A stretch of DNA of 64,000 nucleotides, taken from the NCBI RefSeq assembly GCF_016097555.1, contig NC_054712.1, forward strand, positions 54,912,172 to 54,976,171, read 5' to 3'. The stretch is from Gigantopelta aegis (lineage: Eukaryota > Mollusca > Gastropoda > Neomphalida > Peltospiridae). The position numbers were made by a program, and so were the translations under genes. Of the stretch, positions 32,889-44,244 are shown piece by piece. Under the pieces are notes generated by a model that was given only the letters and a program-made list of their open reading frames with translations, was not told where the DNA came from and searched no databases. Every line of letters starts with the position of its first letter. Positions within the stretch are counted from its first letter, which is position 1.

Positions 32889-33608
32889 GCACTATGATGA
32901 AGATCAATTATAAACTCTCAGTCTGTTACCGTGAATCTCTTCCAATCTGGAAGTGGGGTTTGGTGCAACTCTGGTAAGTGAAGTTCTGTGTGGACTCCAC
33001 TGCGACTTGCACTATGATGAAGATCAATTATAAACTCTCAGTCTGTTACCGTGAATCTCTTCCAATCTGGAAGTGGGGTTTGGTGCAACTCTGGTAAGTG
33101 AAGTTCTGTGTGGACTCCACTGCGACTTGCACTATCATGAAGATCAATTATAAACTCTCAGTCTGTTGCCGTGAATCTCTTCCAGTCTGGAAGTGGGGTT
33201 TGGTGCAACTCTGGTAAGTGAAGTTCTGTGTGGACTCCACTGCGACTTGCACTATCATGAAGATCAATTATAAACTCTCAGTCTGTTGCCGTGAATCTCT
33301 TCCAGTCTGGAAGTGGGGTTTGGTGCAACTCTGGTAAGTGAAGTTCTGTGTGGACTCCACTGCGACTTGCACTATCATGAAGATCAATTATAAACTCTCA
33401 GTCTGTTGCCGTGAATCTCTTCCAATCTGGAAGTGGGGTTTGGTGCAACTCTGGTAAGTGAAGTTCTGTGTGGACTCCACTGCGACTTGCACTATCATGA
33501 AGATCAATTATAAACTATCAGTCTGTTGCCGTGAATCTCTTCCAATCTGGAAGTGGGGTTTGGTGCAACTCTGGTAAGTGAAGTTCTGTGTGGACTCTGC
33601 GTAAGATG
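32889..33608. repeat. 120-bp tandem repeat, 6 copies plus a scrambled partial copy
   Basis: The period is exactly 120 bp, with copies at 32889, 33009, 33129, 33249, 33369 and 33489, followed by a rearranged remnant to about 33665. Each copy contains a CTTCCAATCTGGAAG hairpin (6-bp stem) and CTGGTAAGT, a consensus-like 5' splice site. Substitutions A/G at the loop leave the stem intact. Confidence 0.95.
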
Positions 33609-33879
33609 AAGATCAATTATTCTCAGTCTGTGTGACTGCAACTCCACTGCGACTTGCACTATCATGGATGACCAACTTCCAATTCAACGTTTGTGCAATT
33701 CTTTATGTTGGTGCTACCCAAAAACTGTTCCTGCCCTTGTTCTTTCATGAAAAGCTTAAAGTAACCCACTATTTTTCAAAGTGTTTGGCATTTTTGGTTT
33801 TTGCGGGGATGGGGTGGGGTGGGGGTTGTATTTTGTTTCGTTTTAGTGCCCAAGTTGCTTTGGTCCTAGGATCAAAGAC

Positions 33880-34040
33880 GATGGTTTGAGTTCTGTCTAT
33901 GGGAAAGTGCATGTAAAAGATCACTTGCTGTTAATGAAAACAATGTAGCAGATTTCCCTATAAGATTATAATGTTAAAATGACCAAATGTTTACAATGCT
34001 TTCAGTGGTGTCGTTAAACAAAACAAACTTTTAACTTAGG
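33880..34040 (+). mobile_element. SINE fragment (central domain and T2 tail)
   Basis: TGTCTATGGGAAAGTGCATG, AAAGATCACTTGCTG and GTGGTGTCGTTAAACAAAAC are present; the head is absent. Confidence 0.75.
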
Positions 34041-34266
34041 GACACATGGCATAGGCGTACGGGCTCCAAATTTTGGCCGAATTAAACCAAAATGCCAGAA
34101 TTTGGACAACATTTATTCACATAAACATTGCTGCCAAACAGCTATATGGGGAAGCAAACGGATCATTACGCATTTTAACATGGACTATAACTACGGGTAC
34201 GGGTTGAAACGGTTTCAGTCCACCTTATTTTGCCCGAATTTGAGAAGTTGTTCCAACACTAGGGGT

Positions 34267-35957
34267 CTATTGGCCCACGTTCCAACTGTCTCGTACGGCA
34301 TGAGACGCCACGACCCTCCCGCCAGCCCTTCTTCCTCCTGTCTCGTACGGCATGAGACGCCACGTCCCTCCCGCCAGCCCTTCTTCCCCCGTCTCGTACG
34401 GCATGAGACGCCACGACCCTCCCGCCAGCCCTCCTTTAAACTGTCTCGTACGGCACACGAGATGCCACGACCCTCCCGCCAGCCCTTCTTCCCCCTGTCT
34501 CCGGCGGCACATGAGACGCCACGACCCTCCGGTCAACCCTCCTTCCCCGTGTATCGTACGGCATGAGACACCACAACCTCCGGTCAACCCTCCTTCCCCC
34601 TGTCTCGTACGGCATGAGACACCACGACCCTTCGGTCAACCCTCCTTCTCCCAGTATCGTACGGCATGAGACACCACGACCCTCCGGCCATCCCTCCTTC
34701 CCCGTGTATCGTACGGTATGAGACACCACGATCCTCCGGCCATCCCTCCTTACCCCTGTATCGTACGGCACACGAGACACCACGACCCTTCGGCCAGCCC
34801 TCCTTCCCCCTGTATCGTACGGCACACGAGACACTACGACCCTCCAGCCTGCCCTCCTTCCCCGTCTCGTATGGCACACGAGATGCCACGACCCTTCAGC
34901 AAGCCCTCCTTCCCCCAGTCTTGTATGGCACACGAGACGTCACGACCCTCCAGCCAGCCCTCCTTCCCCTGGTCTCGTATGGCACACGAGACGTCACGAC
35001 CCTCTAGCCAGCCCTCCTTTCCCCTGTCTCGTATGGCACACGAGACGTCACGACCCTCCAGCCAGCCCTCCTTTCCCCTGTCTCGTATGGCACACGAGAC
35101 ACCACGACCCTCCAGCCTGCCCTCCTCCCCCCTGTCTCGTACGGCACGAGACACCACGACCTTCCAGCCAGCCCTCCTTCCCCCCGCCTCGTACGGCACG
35201 AGACACCACGACCCTCCAGCCAGCCCTCCTTCCCCCGTCTCGTACGGCACGAGACACCACGACCCTCCAGCCAGCCCTCCTTCCCCCCGTCTCGTACGGC
35301 ACGAGACACCACGACCCTCCAGCCTGCCCTCCTCCCCCCTGTCTCGTACGGCACGAGACGCCACGACCCTCCAGCCAACCCTCCTTCCCCTGTCTCGTAC
35401 GGCACGAGACGCCACGACCTTCCAGCCAGCCCTCCTTCCCCCTGTTTCGTACGGCACGAGATGCCACGACCCTCCAGCCTGCCCTCCTTCCCCCTGTCTC
35501 GTACGGCACGAGACACCATGACCCTCCAGCCAACCCTCCTTCCCCCCTGTCTCGTACGGCACGAGACACCACGACCCTCCAGCCAGCCCTCCTTCCCCCC
35601 TGTCTCGTACGGCACGAGACACCATGACCCTCCAGCCAACCCTCCTTCCCCCTGTTTCGTACGGCACGAGATGCCACGACCCTCCAGCCTGCCCTCCTTC
35701 CCCCTGTCTCGTACGGCACGAGACACCATGACCCTCCAGCCAACCCTCCTTCCCCCCTGTCTCGTACGGCACGAGACACCACGACCCTCCAGCCAGCCCT
35801 CCTTCCCCCCTGTCTCGTACGGCACGAGACACCATGACCCTCCAGCCAACCCTCCTTCCCCCCTGTCTCGTACGGCACGAGACACCATGACCCTCCAGCC
35901 AACCCTCCTTACCCCCTGTCTCGTACGGCACGAGACACCATGACCCTCCAGCCTGCC
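34267..35957. repeat. GC-rich 51-53-bp satellite, about 32 copies
   Basis: Units start GTCTCGTACGGCACGAGAC, a 7-bp-stem inverted repeat, followed by CCACGACCCTCC and a pyrimidine-rich CCAGCCCTCCTTCCCCC. Early copies have CATGAGAC, or a loop widened to CACACGAGAC. Because 52 is not a multiple of three and stop codons are rare, long open frames (up to 365 codons) exist on both strands; I regard them as non-coding. Confidence 0.95.
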
Positions 35958-36027
35958 CGAAGCTGCCAGGTTCACGGTCTCTTGCCAGTTCTGATATCCT
36001 TGCTGAACAAGTGGTCCAGAAACAGAA

Positions 36028-36164
36028 AGTTAAAGTTTGTTTTGTTAAACGACACCACTAGAGCACATTGATTTATTAATCATCAGCTATTGAATGTTAA
36101 ATATTTGGTAATTTTTACATATAGTCTTAGAGAGGAAACGCGCTACATTTTATATATATATATA

Positions 36165-36211
<47 letters not shown>

Positions 36212-36295
36212 CAACCGTCGGGGATTGATCCCAGACCGACCGCGCATTGAGCGAGCGCTTTACCACTGGGTTACGTAACTTAAGTCCCGCCCCGA
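36028..36295 (-). mobile_element. SINE (H1+T2), reverse, with internal (TA)n
   Basis: The reverse complement has the head (GTAACCCAGTGGTAAAGCGC, TGGGATCAATCCCCGACGG) and the T2 tail. The central domain is replaced by a (TA)n tract at about 36150-36207. Confidence 0.75.
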
Positions 36296-36379
36296 ATCGG
36301 GAAATGACATTTCTGTTTGTGTTCCCCACTTTAATAGTCACAAACGGACGTATTTTAGTTTTTGGCGCACTTGGACTAC

Positions 36380-36535
36380 TGATATTTTTGTCGGTAGGCC
36401 CATTGGGCTATTTCTCATTCCAGCTAGTGTCCCACGACTGGTATACCAAAGGCCGTGGTATGTGTTATCCTGTCTGTGGGTGCATATAAAAAAATCCCTT
36501 GCTACTAATGGAAACAGGCAGTGAGTTTCTTAAAG
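36380..36535 (+). mobile_element. SINE central-domain fragment
   Basis: GTAGGCCCATTGGGCTATTT, AAAGGCCGTGGTATGTGTTA and the AAATCCCTTGCTACTAATGG block are present. Head and tail are absent. Confidence 0.75.
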
Positions 36536-37349
36536 GGACACATCCTAGTTACGGCTAGTTGTTAACCATTACGGCGTTGTTTTTCGCTATTAAACCCATT
36601 TTTTCACAAATAAAATTGCACTTTACTTACCGTTTATTATTTAGAATATACATTTCCATTCACCTGAAGTGTTTTTTGGTAATCCTGGTTTTGTAATACC
36701 ACAAAATGCATTTTTCGTATTTCATAAATCGCACGCATGTCTGAGAAAAAACCGTTGAGCAGTCAAGGTCTAATCTATTTTTAGAGGGGATATTTCCATT
36801 TCAATGTCACAGACGTTGGTATATCACGTGACCGTTATCATTTTGGTTCGGTTTGTTTTCTCGTGCACGGTTCGCGCAATCAACATCCGATTTGTTGTTG
36901 TTCATTTGTGAGATTTTTCTTCACAGTTGGTGAACATTTTCAGTAACAATAAAGTTCAGACAAGTAAGAGTCTCAATACAAAACGTTACAAACCCTTAAA
37001 ACCAATAATTTTGCTAAGTCTTACGATATCTGGAGAGGGGATACAACCAGGACAGAACAGTTGGAACATGTCCAGGAGAGGTGAAAAAAACGCACCCCAA
37101 GTCTGTGAAATTTGTCGTGACGTAGGCATTGTTGTTCTTCGAGCGACATCTACCGGTGACATCAGAATACTAACTTTCAAAATTATTTCAAGCAATTGGG
37201 ACATGGGGATTCCCATGGTATTTATCGATATAAAACCTGCTTTTTCACTCGATTTGATAAAAACGTGATCTAAGTGTGTTACAGGTTTGTAGATAACCAA
37301 ATTATAATTTATTTTCGCTGGATGGAACTAGGGTGTGCGGCTTTACGAT
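36536..37349. other. Gene-free stretch, possible old DNA-transposon remnant
   Basis: It begins AAAGGGACACATCCTAGTTA. This recalls the AAAGAGACATTCCTGAGTTT end of the MITE at 53130, and with AT-rich interior and no coding motif it may be a related element. The inverted right end is not clear: CTAGGGTG near 37330 is a weak match. Confidence 0.35.
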
Positions 37350-37436
37350 TATCAGAATTACAAAATGTTTGACATCCAGTAGCTGATGATTAATAAATCA
37401 TTCTGCTCTAGTGGTGTTGTTAAACAAAACAAACTG
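37350..37436 (+). mobile_element. SINE T2 tail
   Basis: TGTTTGACATCCAGTAGCTG, GCTCTAGTGGTGTTGTTAAA and CAAAACAAAC are present. Confidence 0.75.
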
Positions 37437-37523
37437 GATATTTTATATGCGTTATGCCAAACAGTTGTGGAGCATTATTACTGGTTGTTGATATTTACGT
37501 TTTAAGTAAGCAAAATGGTATTT

Positions 37524-37647
37524 CAGAGCCTCTAGATTTCAAAATTTGTTGGGGCCATGCCCCAGAACCCTTGTCTTGCGCCTTCCATGCTCGTTCGTTC
37601 CAAAAATTCACCCCCCCCCCCCCCAACACTCACATGCTACGGCCCTG
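37524..37647. mobile_element. Possible small G/C-rich-ended MITE
   Basis: The right end ATGCTACGGCCCTG and a poly-C run match the family seen at 31757. The left end CAGAGCCTCTAG is a weaker inverse match. No clear duplication flanks it. Confidence 0.4.
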
Positions 37648-37789
37648 ATTGGTTAGGAGGGGGTAGTCAACCCACTGAAATCGATCGATTCTACGATCCA
37701 TGTAACTTTTGGCCTGCATCGACCTTCCCTCCCCCTCCCTGCTAGTCAGAGGAGGTAGATGCATAAATAAAAATAGTTCTCCATCTCAA

Positions 37790-37970
37790 ACGGAGCGCCA
37801 TGACTGATCTATCAAAAGTCGTGATATACGCAAGCTATCCTGTCTGTGGGATGGTGCATATAAAAGATCACTTATTGCTAATAGCAAAATGTACCATGTT
37901 TTCTGTGAAGACTCATAATTATTTAATGTTTGACATCCATTAGTGTCATAAAACAACTACACCATCCGCT
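37790..37970 (+). mobile_element. SINE fragment
   Basis: GAGCGCCATGACTGATCTAT, CTATCCTGTCTGTGGGATGG and TATAAAAGATCACTTATTGC, followed by a truncated T2 tail, are present. Confidence 0.65.
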
Positions 37971-38409
37971 TTAAATAACAAAAATAAAAACCGGTCAATT
38001 TTGAAGGGTTATAATTATAATCAAAATTACTAGGCCTACATTAACCAAGATTTTTTTCTTTTCAAACTACTGAACTGCTTTTATTGTTTACACGTATTTT
38101 TACGTGCAATATCCTTGTTTTCACACCATCTTAATATTGTTTGTCTTTCCCCGGTAACCAGCATGCTAATGGCGCTGAGTGTGTTTACCCTATGCCTTGC
38201 AGCTATGCTGACTGTTTTTGCACGCAGTATAATGCCAGAATGCGGACAAATGTCTTCTAACAAAAACAACTTTCCCACTCGGCAAACAGTGCATGTATAT
38301 ATTAAGTTGTATCTGTACATCCTGGTTAGACATGAATAATAAAAAGCACTCCCATTATACATGCCCGTAGGTGAATAAAATAATAATGTATATTATATAC
38401 TCGCGGGAA

Positions 38410-38735
38410 AAGGTTCCTGTTCAGGGCCGTAGCTAGGATCTTTTGTTGGGGGGGGGGGGGGGGGGGGGGGGGCAGGAAGGAAGGGATATTTTATTTGCGC
38501 TTCCCACACTTAGGATAGCACAAACCATGGCCTTTGTTGAACCAGTTATGGATCACTGGTCGGTGCAAGTGGTTTACACCTACCCATTGAACCTTGCGGA
38601 GCACTTTCTCAGGGTTTAGAGTCGGTATCTGGATTAAAAATCCCATGCCTCGACTGGGATCCGAACCCAGTCCTACCAGCCACCGAGGCAGGTAGGCAAC
38701 TGAGTAGTTAATAGTCTAAAACTAGCATCTCTAAT
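38410..38735. mobile_element. MITE (GGCCGTAGCTAGGA family) interrupted by a SINE
   Basis: The left end AGGGCCGTAGCTAGGATC and a run of more than 20 Gs are followed by a reverse SINE (H2 head) at about 38475-38690. Then come AACTGAGTAGTTAATAGTCT and AAAACTAGC, which continue the MITE interior seen at 31801. The right end is lost. Confidence 0.6.
38475..38690 (-). mobile_element. SINE (H2 head and central domain), reverse, nested in a MITE
   Basis: The reverse complement starts near CCTCGGTGGCTGGTAGGACT, with B box GGGTTCGGATCCCAG and the GTAGGTGTAAACCACTTGCA block, and stops at TATTTTATTTGCGCTTCCC. The A-box half of the head is deleted. Confidence 0.75.
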
Positions 38736-38979
38736 CAAGATCATCAGATGCAAGTGCACTGGAAAGTGTGACAAAAACACGTTCATGTCGGCAAAATGGG
38801 CTGCAGTGTAATTTGGCATGTGGTCACTGGAAAGAAATAACCTGCACGAATGGACAAACATATGATTTCACTGACACAATAGATTAATCTGTGTGCAATT
38901 GTCAGAAAATCACCTTCTGAAAGAGTAGTGTGAACTTCGCGATATTTTGTAATATCTATTGATAAAAGTGCCTATATAT

Positions 38980-39153
38980 CAGTGTCGGGTCCAGAAAATC
39001 CATTTAGGGGGGCCCCAATGACATAAGGCCAATGGAACTTTGGGGGAGGTTTGGAGAGGATCGTAAAACAATGAAAATTAATATATAATAAAATTATAAT
39101 TCGCAAAATTTAGTGGGGCGGGCCCCTGCCCCCTCCCCCTAGATCCGCCTCTG
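38980..39153. mobile_element. Small MITE related to the one at 58561
   Basis: The ends CAGTGTCGGGTCCAG and CTAGATCCGCCTCTG are imperfect inverted repeats, flanked by TATAT and TATGT. GGGGGGCCCC and CCCCTCCCCC tracts lie next to the ends. Confidence 0.55.
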
Positions 39154-40269
39154 TATGTAACAGGTCGCAGTATAAAGTTAGCCCCTGCGTGTGCTTTAAC
39201 CTCACCGTGGTGCAGGGGTGTAACATTCTCTTTGAGAATGGCCAATACAGCACAAATTGAAGTTTAGAGTAAAATTCGGTGTCCGTAAAATTCTGTGATA
39301 TTTGTATTTGTATTTTTGCACAGTTCTTTACACTGTTTTTGTTTAAACCTTGAATTTTTATATTGATGTTGATCATCACTTTATTTATTTGATTACCATA
39401 GTTTGACACCCAATAGCCGATGTATTTTTCGTGCTGGGGTGTCGTTAAACATTCATTCATTCATTCATTCATTTATAAAGTTAGCTCCCTTCTGTACCCT
39501 GTCACGACAAGAGTTTGCTTGTTGTTTTTGCACAGATCCATGTTTGAAGGCTAATTATTTGGAATACAAGGTAAATTCTTAAGCTTAGTGATAGCCAAAG
39601 ATTTATTTTTAAAAATGACATTTGGTTTTTCACCAGGATTGCAAACGGTTTAGCTGTAATGAGGCTTGGTATCCATGCACTGGATTTTCCATGTAGTAAA
39701 AGTGGTGAGTGATCAATTTGGGTAACTTTAAAACAGCTGATTTTGTAATGAATTGAATAGCGAAACCGTTATTTAAATGAGTATTTTTGTAAGGTTTGAT
39801 GAGCAAAGTTTCCATAAATATATGCGAAATATCTTCCAACTCCCGCTTGCTTGGGTGTGGTTTGTATAGGTGTGAACATTGTCAAAAATGCACTCAACAT
39901 CATGCAGTTTGGGCACATTATGGCTCAACATATAAAAGGAGTCATTTTTATAATTATGACACTATTTGCACTTCCCTGTAGATCAATAATACCTGTATCG
40001 TTCGTTATATTTAAACCATAGGTGGACATTTAGGATGTCAGGAGCTGGCATGTATCTCGGCTGACGATTCACAAATAACTGGTCTTCTACCAAAGATTGT
40101 ATGGTAACCATCTTGAATATTACCATAAATATTTTATTTATCCAGGGGTTTTCAGATGGTTTTTACAGCCATGCAACTACTTTATAGTGGTCTTAGTTAT
40201 ATACAAATGATAATATTGTATGTTTTGTGAAATATTGGCGGCCATCTTGAATTTTTAGATGAATCTGAA
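39154..40269. other. Intergenic stretch with a SINE tail
   Basis: A SINE tail fragment ending in (ATTC)n occurs at about 39390-39472. The rest is AT-rich and unclassified, with no coding motif in any frame. Confidence 0.4.
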
Positions 40270-40694
40270 TATGAAACCCCAAACCTTTAATGACTGGATT
40301 GTAATGGCAGTACTGCCATTATATACGAAGAAGAATGACGTCACGCAATTGTTAGGACAGTAAAAACGATGTTTGGCTCCCACAGCAAAAAGAACTATCG
40401 GAGAATCGTTGGACACTTGTTGAGACAAGAAAACAGATCCACGACTTCATATCATACATGGTATAGACCTCTATCCACTAAGATAACTATTGCACGTATG
40501 ATTTTCCTCCAATGACAAATGACGTCACGCAAGTCTTAGACACTTTCACGCCAACTTTGGCTTCCACAGCTTAAACAACGATCAAAGAATCGTTGGGCAC
40601 TGGTTAGAACGGGAAAAAGGACAACAATGGTTAGAATGAGAGAGAAAAAAATCATCGACTTCATATCCTACACGGTAACGCGTCTTGACCACTA

Positions 40695-41168
40695 AGGTCT
40701 CACTACACAGATGTCATCTGCCATTGAAACCCATGTTAAACTGCCCAACTTCAAGCGAAGATTGCCCATAGAACGGGTTCTCGTTGGCACTAACAACATG
40801 CACCATTGCGAACATACATTATATAAGCATTTATTTTCACTCCAAAATTGAGAACATTTCCGTCTCAGTTTTTTGCTATATGACCGCACCTGGCTGTAGT
40901 ACCGGTCCGAACAGGTGGTTCATTAACCGATTCACTCCGGCTGTCACTTGCGCTATATACCCATGTCCCAAAAGGTCGATGCACAATAATACAAAATGAC
41001 ATGGGCAAAATACAGCCAGAAGGCTTACCATTAAACATACATATTGTTTTAATTCTTCACCATTTCCTAGAAGTGAATATGTGAACCATAACATGTGTCA
41101 CAATTAGGAACTATAGTGGACCGTGATGAATGAACTGTCACCCGGAAGTGATCTGTGTAGTGAGACCT
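40695..41168. mobile_element. MITE copy 1 (474 bp), TA target duplication
   Basis: The ends AGGTCTCACTACACAGAT and ATCTGTGTAGTGAGACCT are 18-bp perfect inverted repeats, flanked by TA on both sides (40693-40694 and 41169-41170). This is a Tc1/mariner-like signature. It has no transposase. It is about 95% similar by eye to copy 2. Confidence 0.85.
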
Positions 41169-41219
41169 TAAAGTCTAGTGACCGATTTTGTCAAACTTGG
41201 TTTGAAGTCAATTTGATAA

Positions 41220-41725
41220 TTTGGGTCATTTACACCATGAAAAGCTATACTAGAGCCGTGTAACTTATGAACTCTAACCAATACACCAAAAGATAGATGC
41301 ACCATACCATCCAATAAAACTTTATATCACATTGTTACTCCTTGATCATCCACACAATAGATGGCCATCAAACAAGCAGCCACTATATGGTAATGTATGA
41401 CCTTGTTGGTAGTTCTGATATAGGGAACATACAAAGAAGCTAATTATCTAGTTAGTTCAATAAAAATATTAGTTTCCATCAATTGTTGCTATGGGCAACA
41501 ATTGTTTCATAATGAAATGTTGAAATCCTGTTTTTTTCTGTATATTTCAGCATGAAGATCCACATATTATTAATGGCAGATACAAATTCTACTTTCATAG
41601 TAGAATACTATGTTATATATTCACAATACCATCAAAACTGTTTGTCGCTATGACTGTACATTCGAAAAAATTCATTATGCACAAATTTGGGTCATTTACA
41701 CCATGAAAAGCTATACTAGAGCCAC
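41220..41725. repeat. Direct repeat pair between the two MITEs
   Basis: TTTGGGTCATTTACACCATG followed by AAAAGCTATACTAGAGCC occurs at about 41220-41258 and again at 41687-41725. The sequence between is otherwise unclassified. Confidence 0.6.
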
Positions 41726-41829
41726 GTCCACCTTCATCGAAGGACAGCTGACACTAAATCGAGTCTACAGTCTAATCTCAATATTGCCATTGTGATTATG
41801 TTGCAATGAATGCCGTCACGCGATTGTTA

Positions 41830-42305
41830 TGGTCTCACTACACAGATGTCATCTGCCATTGAAACTCACGTTAAACTGCCCAACTTCAAGCGAAGATTAC
41901 CCATAGAACGGGTTCTCGTTGACCCTAACAACATACACCATTGCAAACATACATTATATAAGCATTTATTTTCACTCCAAAATTGAGAACATTTCCGTCT
42001 CAGTTTTTTGCTATATAACCGCATCTGGCTGTAGTATCGGTCCGAACAAGTGGTTCATTAACCGATTCACTCCGGCTGTCACTTGCGCTATATACCCATG
42101 TCCCAAAAGGTCGATGCACAATATTACAAAATAACATGGGGAAAAATACAGCCAGAAGGCTTACCATTAAACATACATATTGTTTTAATTCTTCACCATT
42201 TCCTAGAAGTGAATATGTGAACCGTAACATGTGTCCCAATTAGGAACTATAGTGGAACCGTCATCAATGAACTCTCACCCGGAAGTGATCTGTGTAGTGA
42301 GATCT
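41830..42305. mobile_element. MITE copy 2 (476 bp), TA target duplication
   Basis: The ends TGGTCTCACTACACAGAT and ATCTGTGTAGTGAGATCT are flanked by TA (41828-41829 and 42306-42307). Removing the element and one TA restores the tandem-repeat block ATTGTTAGATGCTTGG, seen in the array as ATTGTTAGACGCTTGG, which confirms insertion into the array. Confidence 0.88.
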
Positions 42306-43091
42306 TAGATGCTTGGAAGAGAAAGTTTGGCTCCCACAACATAAACAATAACCTAAAAACCGTTGGGTACTTACTTGTTTGGACGAGTGAAAAAAAGCCC
42401 TGAGTTCATATCCGACACGACATCGCCATTTACCCATTAAGCTCAATATTTTCATAATAGTTATGTCACAATGACAAATGACGTCACACAATTGTTAGAC
42501 GCTCAGAAGGGAAGTTTGTGTCTTACAGTATAAACAATGATCCAAGAATCGTGGGACACTGGTTGGAACGGGTAAAAAGATCCCCGACTTCATAGCTTAA
42601 AAGACATCGCGTTTTACCCACTAAGCCCAATATTGACATTATGATTGCGTTGCAATGACAAATGACGTCACACAATTGTTAGACAATTGAAAGCGACGTT
42701 TGGTTCTCACAGCATAAAAAACTATCTAAGAATCGTGGGGCACTGGTTGGATCGGGAAAAAAAATAGCCTCTACTTCTTATCATGCACGACATCGAGCTC
42801 TATCCACTAAGTTTGGCGCCCACAGCATAACAATTACCTACGAATCGTGAGTCAGTGGTTGGGACTGTTAAAAAGAACCCAGACTTCATATCTTATATGA
42901 CATCTCGCTCCACCCACTAAGTTCAGTATTGCCATTATGTTACCATTACAAATAATTACGCGACACGATTGTTAGAAGTTTGTCTCCCAGAGCATAAACA
43001 ACGATCTAAAAATAGTTGGGTAGTGGTTGGGACTAGAGAAAAACCATCGACTTCATATTCAAATCGACAACGTGCCCTACACAATAAGCTG

Positions 43092-43181
43092 AATATTGCC
43101 AGTATATTACAATCACAAATGATATTGCCAGTATATTACAATCACAAATGATATTGCCAGTATATTACAATCACAAATGAT
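43092..43181. repeat. 30-bp triplication
   Basis: ATATTGCCAGTATATTACAA with TCACAAATG occurs three times in tandem, a local expansion inside the degenerate array. Confidence 0.9.
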
Positions 43182-43255
43182 ATGCATTTCTTAGACGCTT
43201 AGATGCGAAGTTTGGCTTCCACAGCATAAACCAGCAACATGGAATCGTTGGGCAC

Positions 43256-43732
43256 TAGGCAAGTATTGCGCCCCCTAACCAGTGGACCGTTAGCACTACC
43301 CGAGTCCCTTCCACCAGTCCAGAGTTTTGCGCCCGGGGCAACCGCCCCACTGGCCTCGCCCACACTACGTCACTGGTCAGGTCAGGTCGGAGAATTTAAC
43401 GTGCACATTCAGAGGAAGATGTCGCGCACGCCTGCCCTGGGCGCAGATGTCGACCTCAGCCGGCTCCGTCCAGGACAGGAAAGGGTGGGGTGGGTGAAGA
43501 AGGGACCGCCTGCACTGGCAGGTCCGACCGTGATCGGTAATAGGCGGGGGGTGGTTTGGTGCTATGGTCCCGTAGGACGAGTCCAAAGGGAAATGGTGCG
43601 CATTTTTGTGAAGGGAATTGGGCGCATTTTTTAACGGTCCGCTAAATAGTAAAAGAGAGAGCTTTGTAAGGTTTTGGAATTAGTGAGTTGAGAGTAGCTC
43701 GTTAAGTGGACATAGATACGCCACTGCCCCGA
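43256..43732. mobile_element. GC-rich insertion, probable hAT-like fragment
   Basis: It interrupts the tandem block GTTGGGCACT...CCCCGACTT. The right end GTGGACATAGATACGCCACT then G has the look of a hAT-type terminus (inverse CAGTGGCGTA); the left end does not match, so it may be truncated. It is markedly GC-rich. A 131-codon open frame has no recognisable domain. Confidence 0.4.
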
Positions 43733-44074
43733 CTTTATATTTTATACGAGATCGCACTCTACCCACTAATATTGCCATTATGATTATGTTTCAATGATAA
43801 ATGACGTCTGGCAATTGTTAGACGCTTGGAAGAGAAGGTTTGGACCCCATTGCACAAAACAAAATGACTTTAAAATTCATTGTGCAGTGGTTGGGACGAG
43901 AAAACAAAACAACTACTTCATATTCGTACACGACATCACGACCTACACAGTAAGCTGAATATTGTCAGTATGATTATTCAACAATAACAAATCGTGTCTC
44001 GCAATTGTTAGACGCTTGGAAACGAAGTTTGACTTTCACACCAAAAAACAACGATCCGACATAGGCCTAAGGCT

Positions 44075-44235
44075 GATAGGTATTGGGTTCGCAGCCCGGT
44101 ACCGGCTCCCACCCAGAGCGAGTTGGGTAGGTGTAAGACCACTATACCCTCTTTTCTCTCACTAATTACTAACAACTAACCACTGACCTGGACGGGTGTG
44201 TGCCCAGGACAGCGTACTTGAACCTTAATTGGATA
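44075..44235 (+). mobile_element. SINE family C fragment
   Basis: GGTATTGGGTTCGCAGCCCG is a B-box-like stretch. It is followed by GGCTCCCACCCAGAGCGAGT, GTAGGTGTAAGACCACTA, the ACTAACCACTGACC block and CTTGAACCTTAATTGGATAT. The A-box end is missing. Confidence 0.65.
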
Positions 44236-44244
44236 TAAGCACGA

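Larger units (their letters stand above)
40270..44060. repeat. Degenerate ~185-bp tandem repeat array with TGACGTCA motif
   Basis: AATGACGTCACGCAATTGTT-like blocks recur at about 40333, 40519, 41812, 42477, 42661, 42954, 43799 and 43989. Between them come TTTGGCTCCCACAGCATAAA, AATCGTTGGGCACTGGTTGG, ACTTCATATC and CTACCCACTAAG, in that order. The clean intervals are 184-190 bp. The array is interrupted by two MITE copies, a GC-rich insertion and a 30-bp triplication. Copies are strongly diverged. Confidence 0.75.

Noticed and set aside
34834..35975. Long open frames (up to 365 codons) on both strands with RGVSCRTRQ-type repeats
   Set aside because: They arise in all frames of a GC-rich 52-bp satellite without stop codons. 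The period is not a multiple of three, and no domain or signal is visible.
39630..39839. Small ORFs of 60-75 codons in 36-50 kb
   Set aside because: Their lengths are expected by chance in AT-rich sequence, with no family motif, no splice-linked partner and no codon bias visible.
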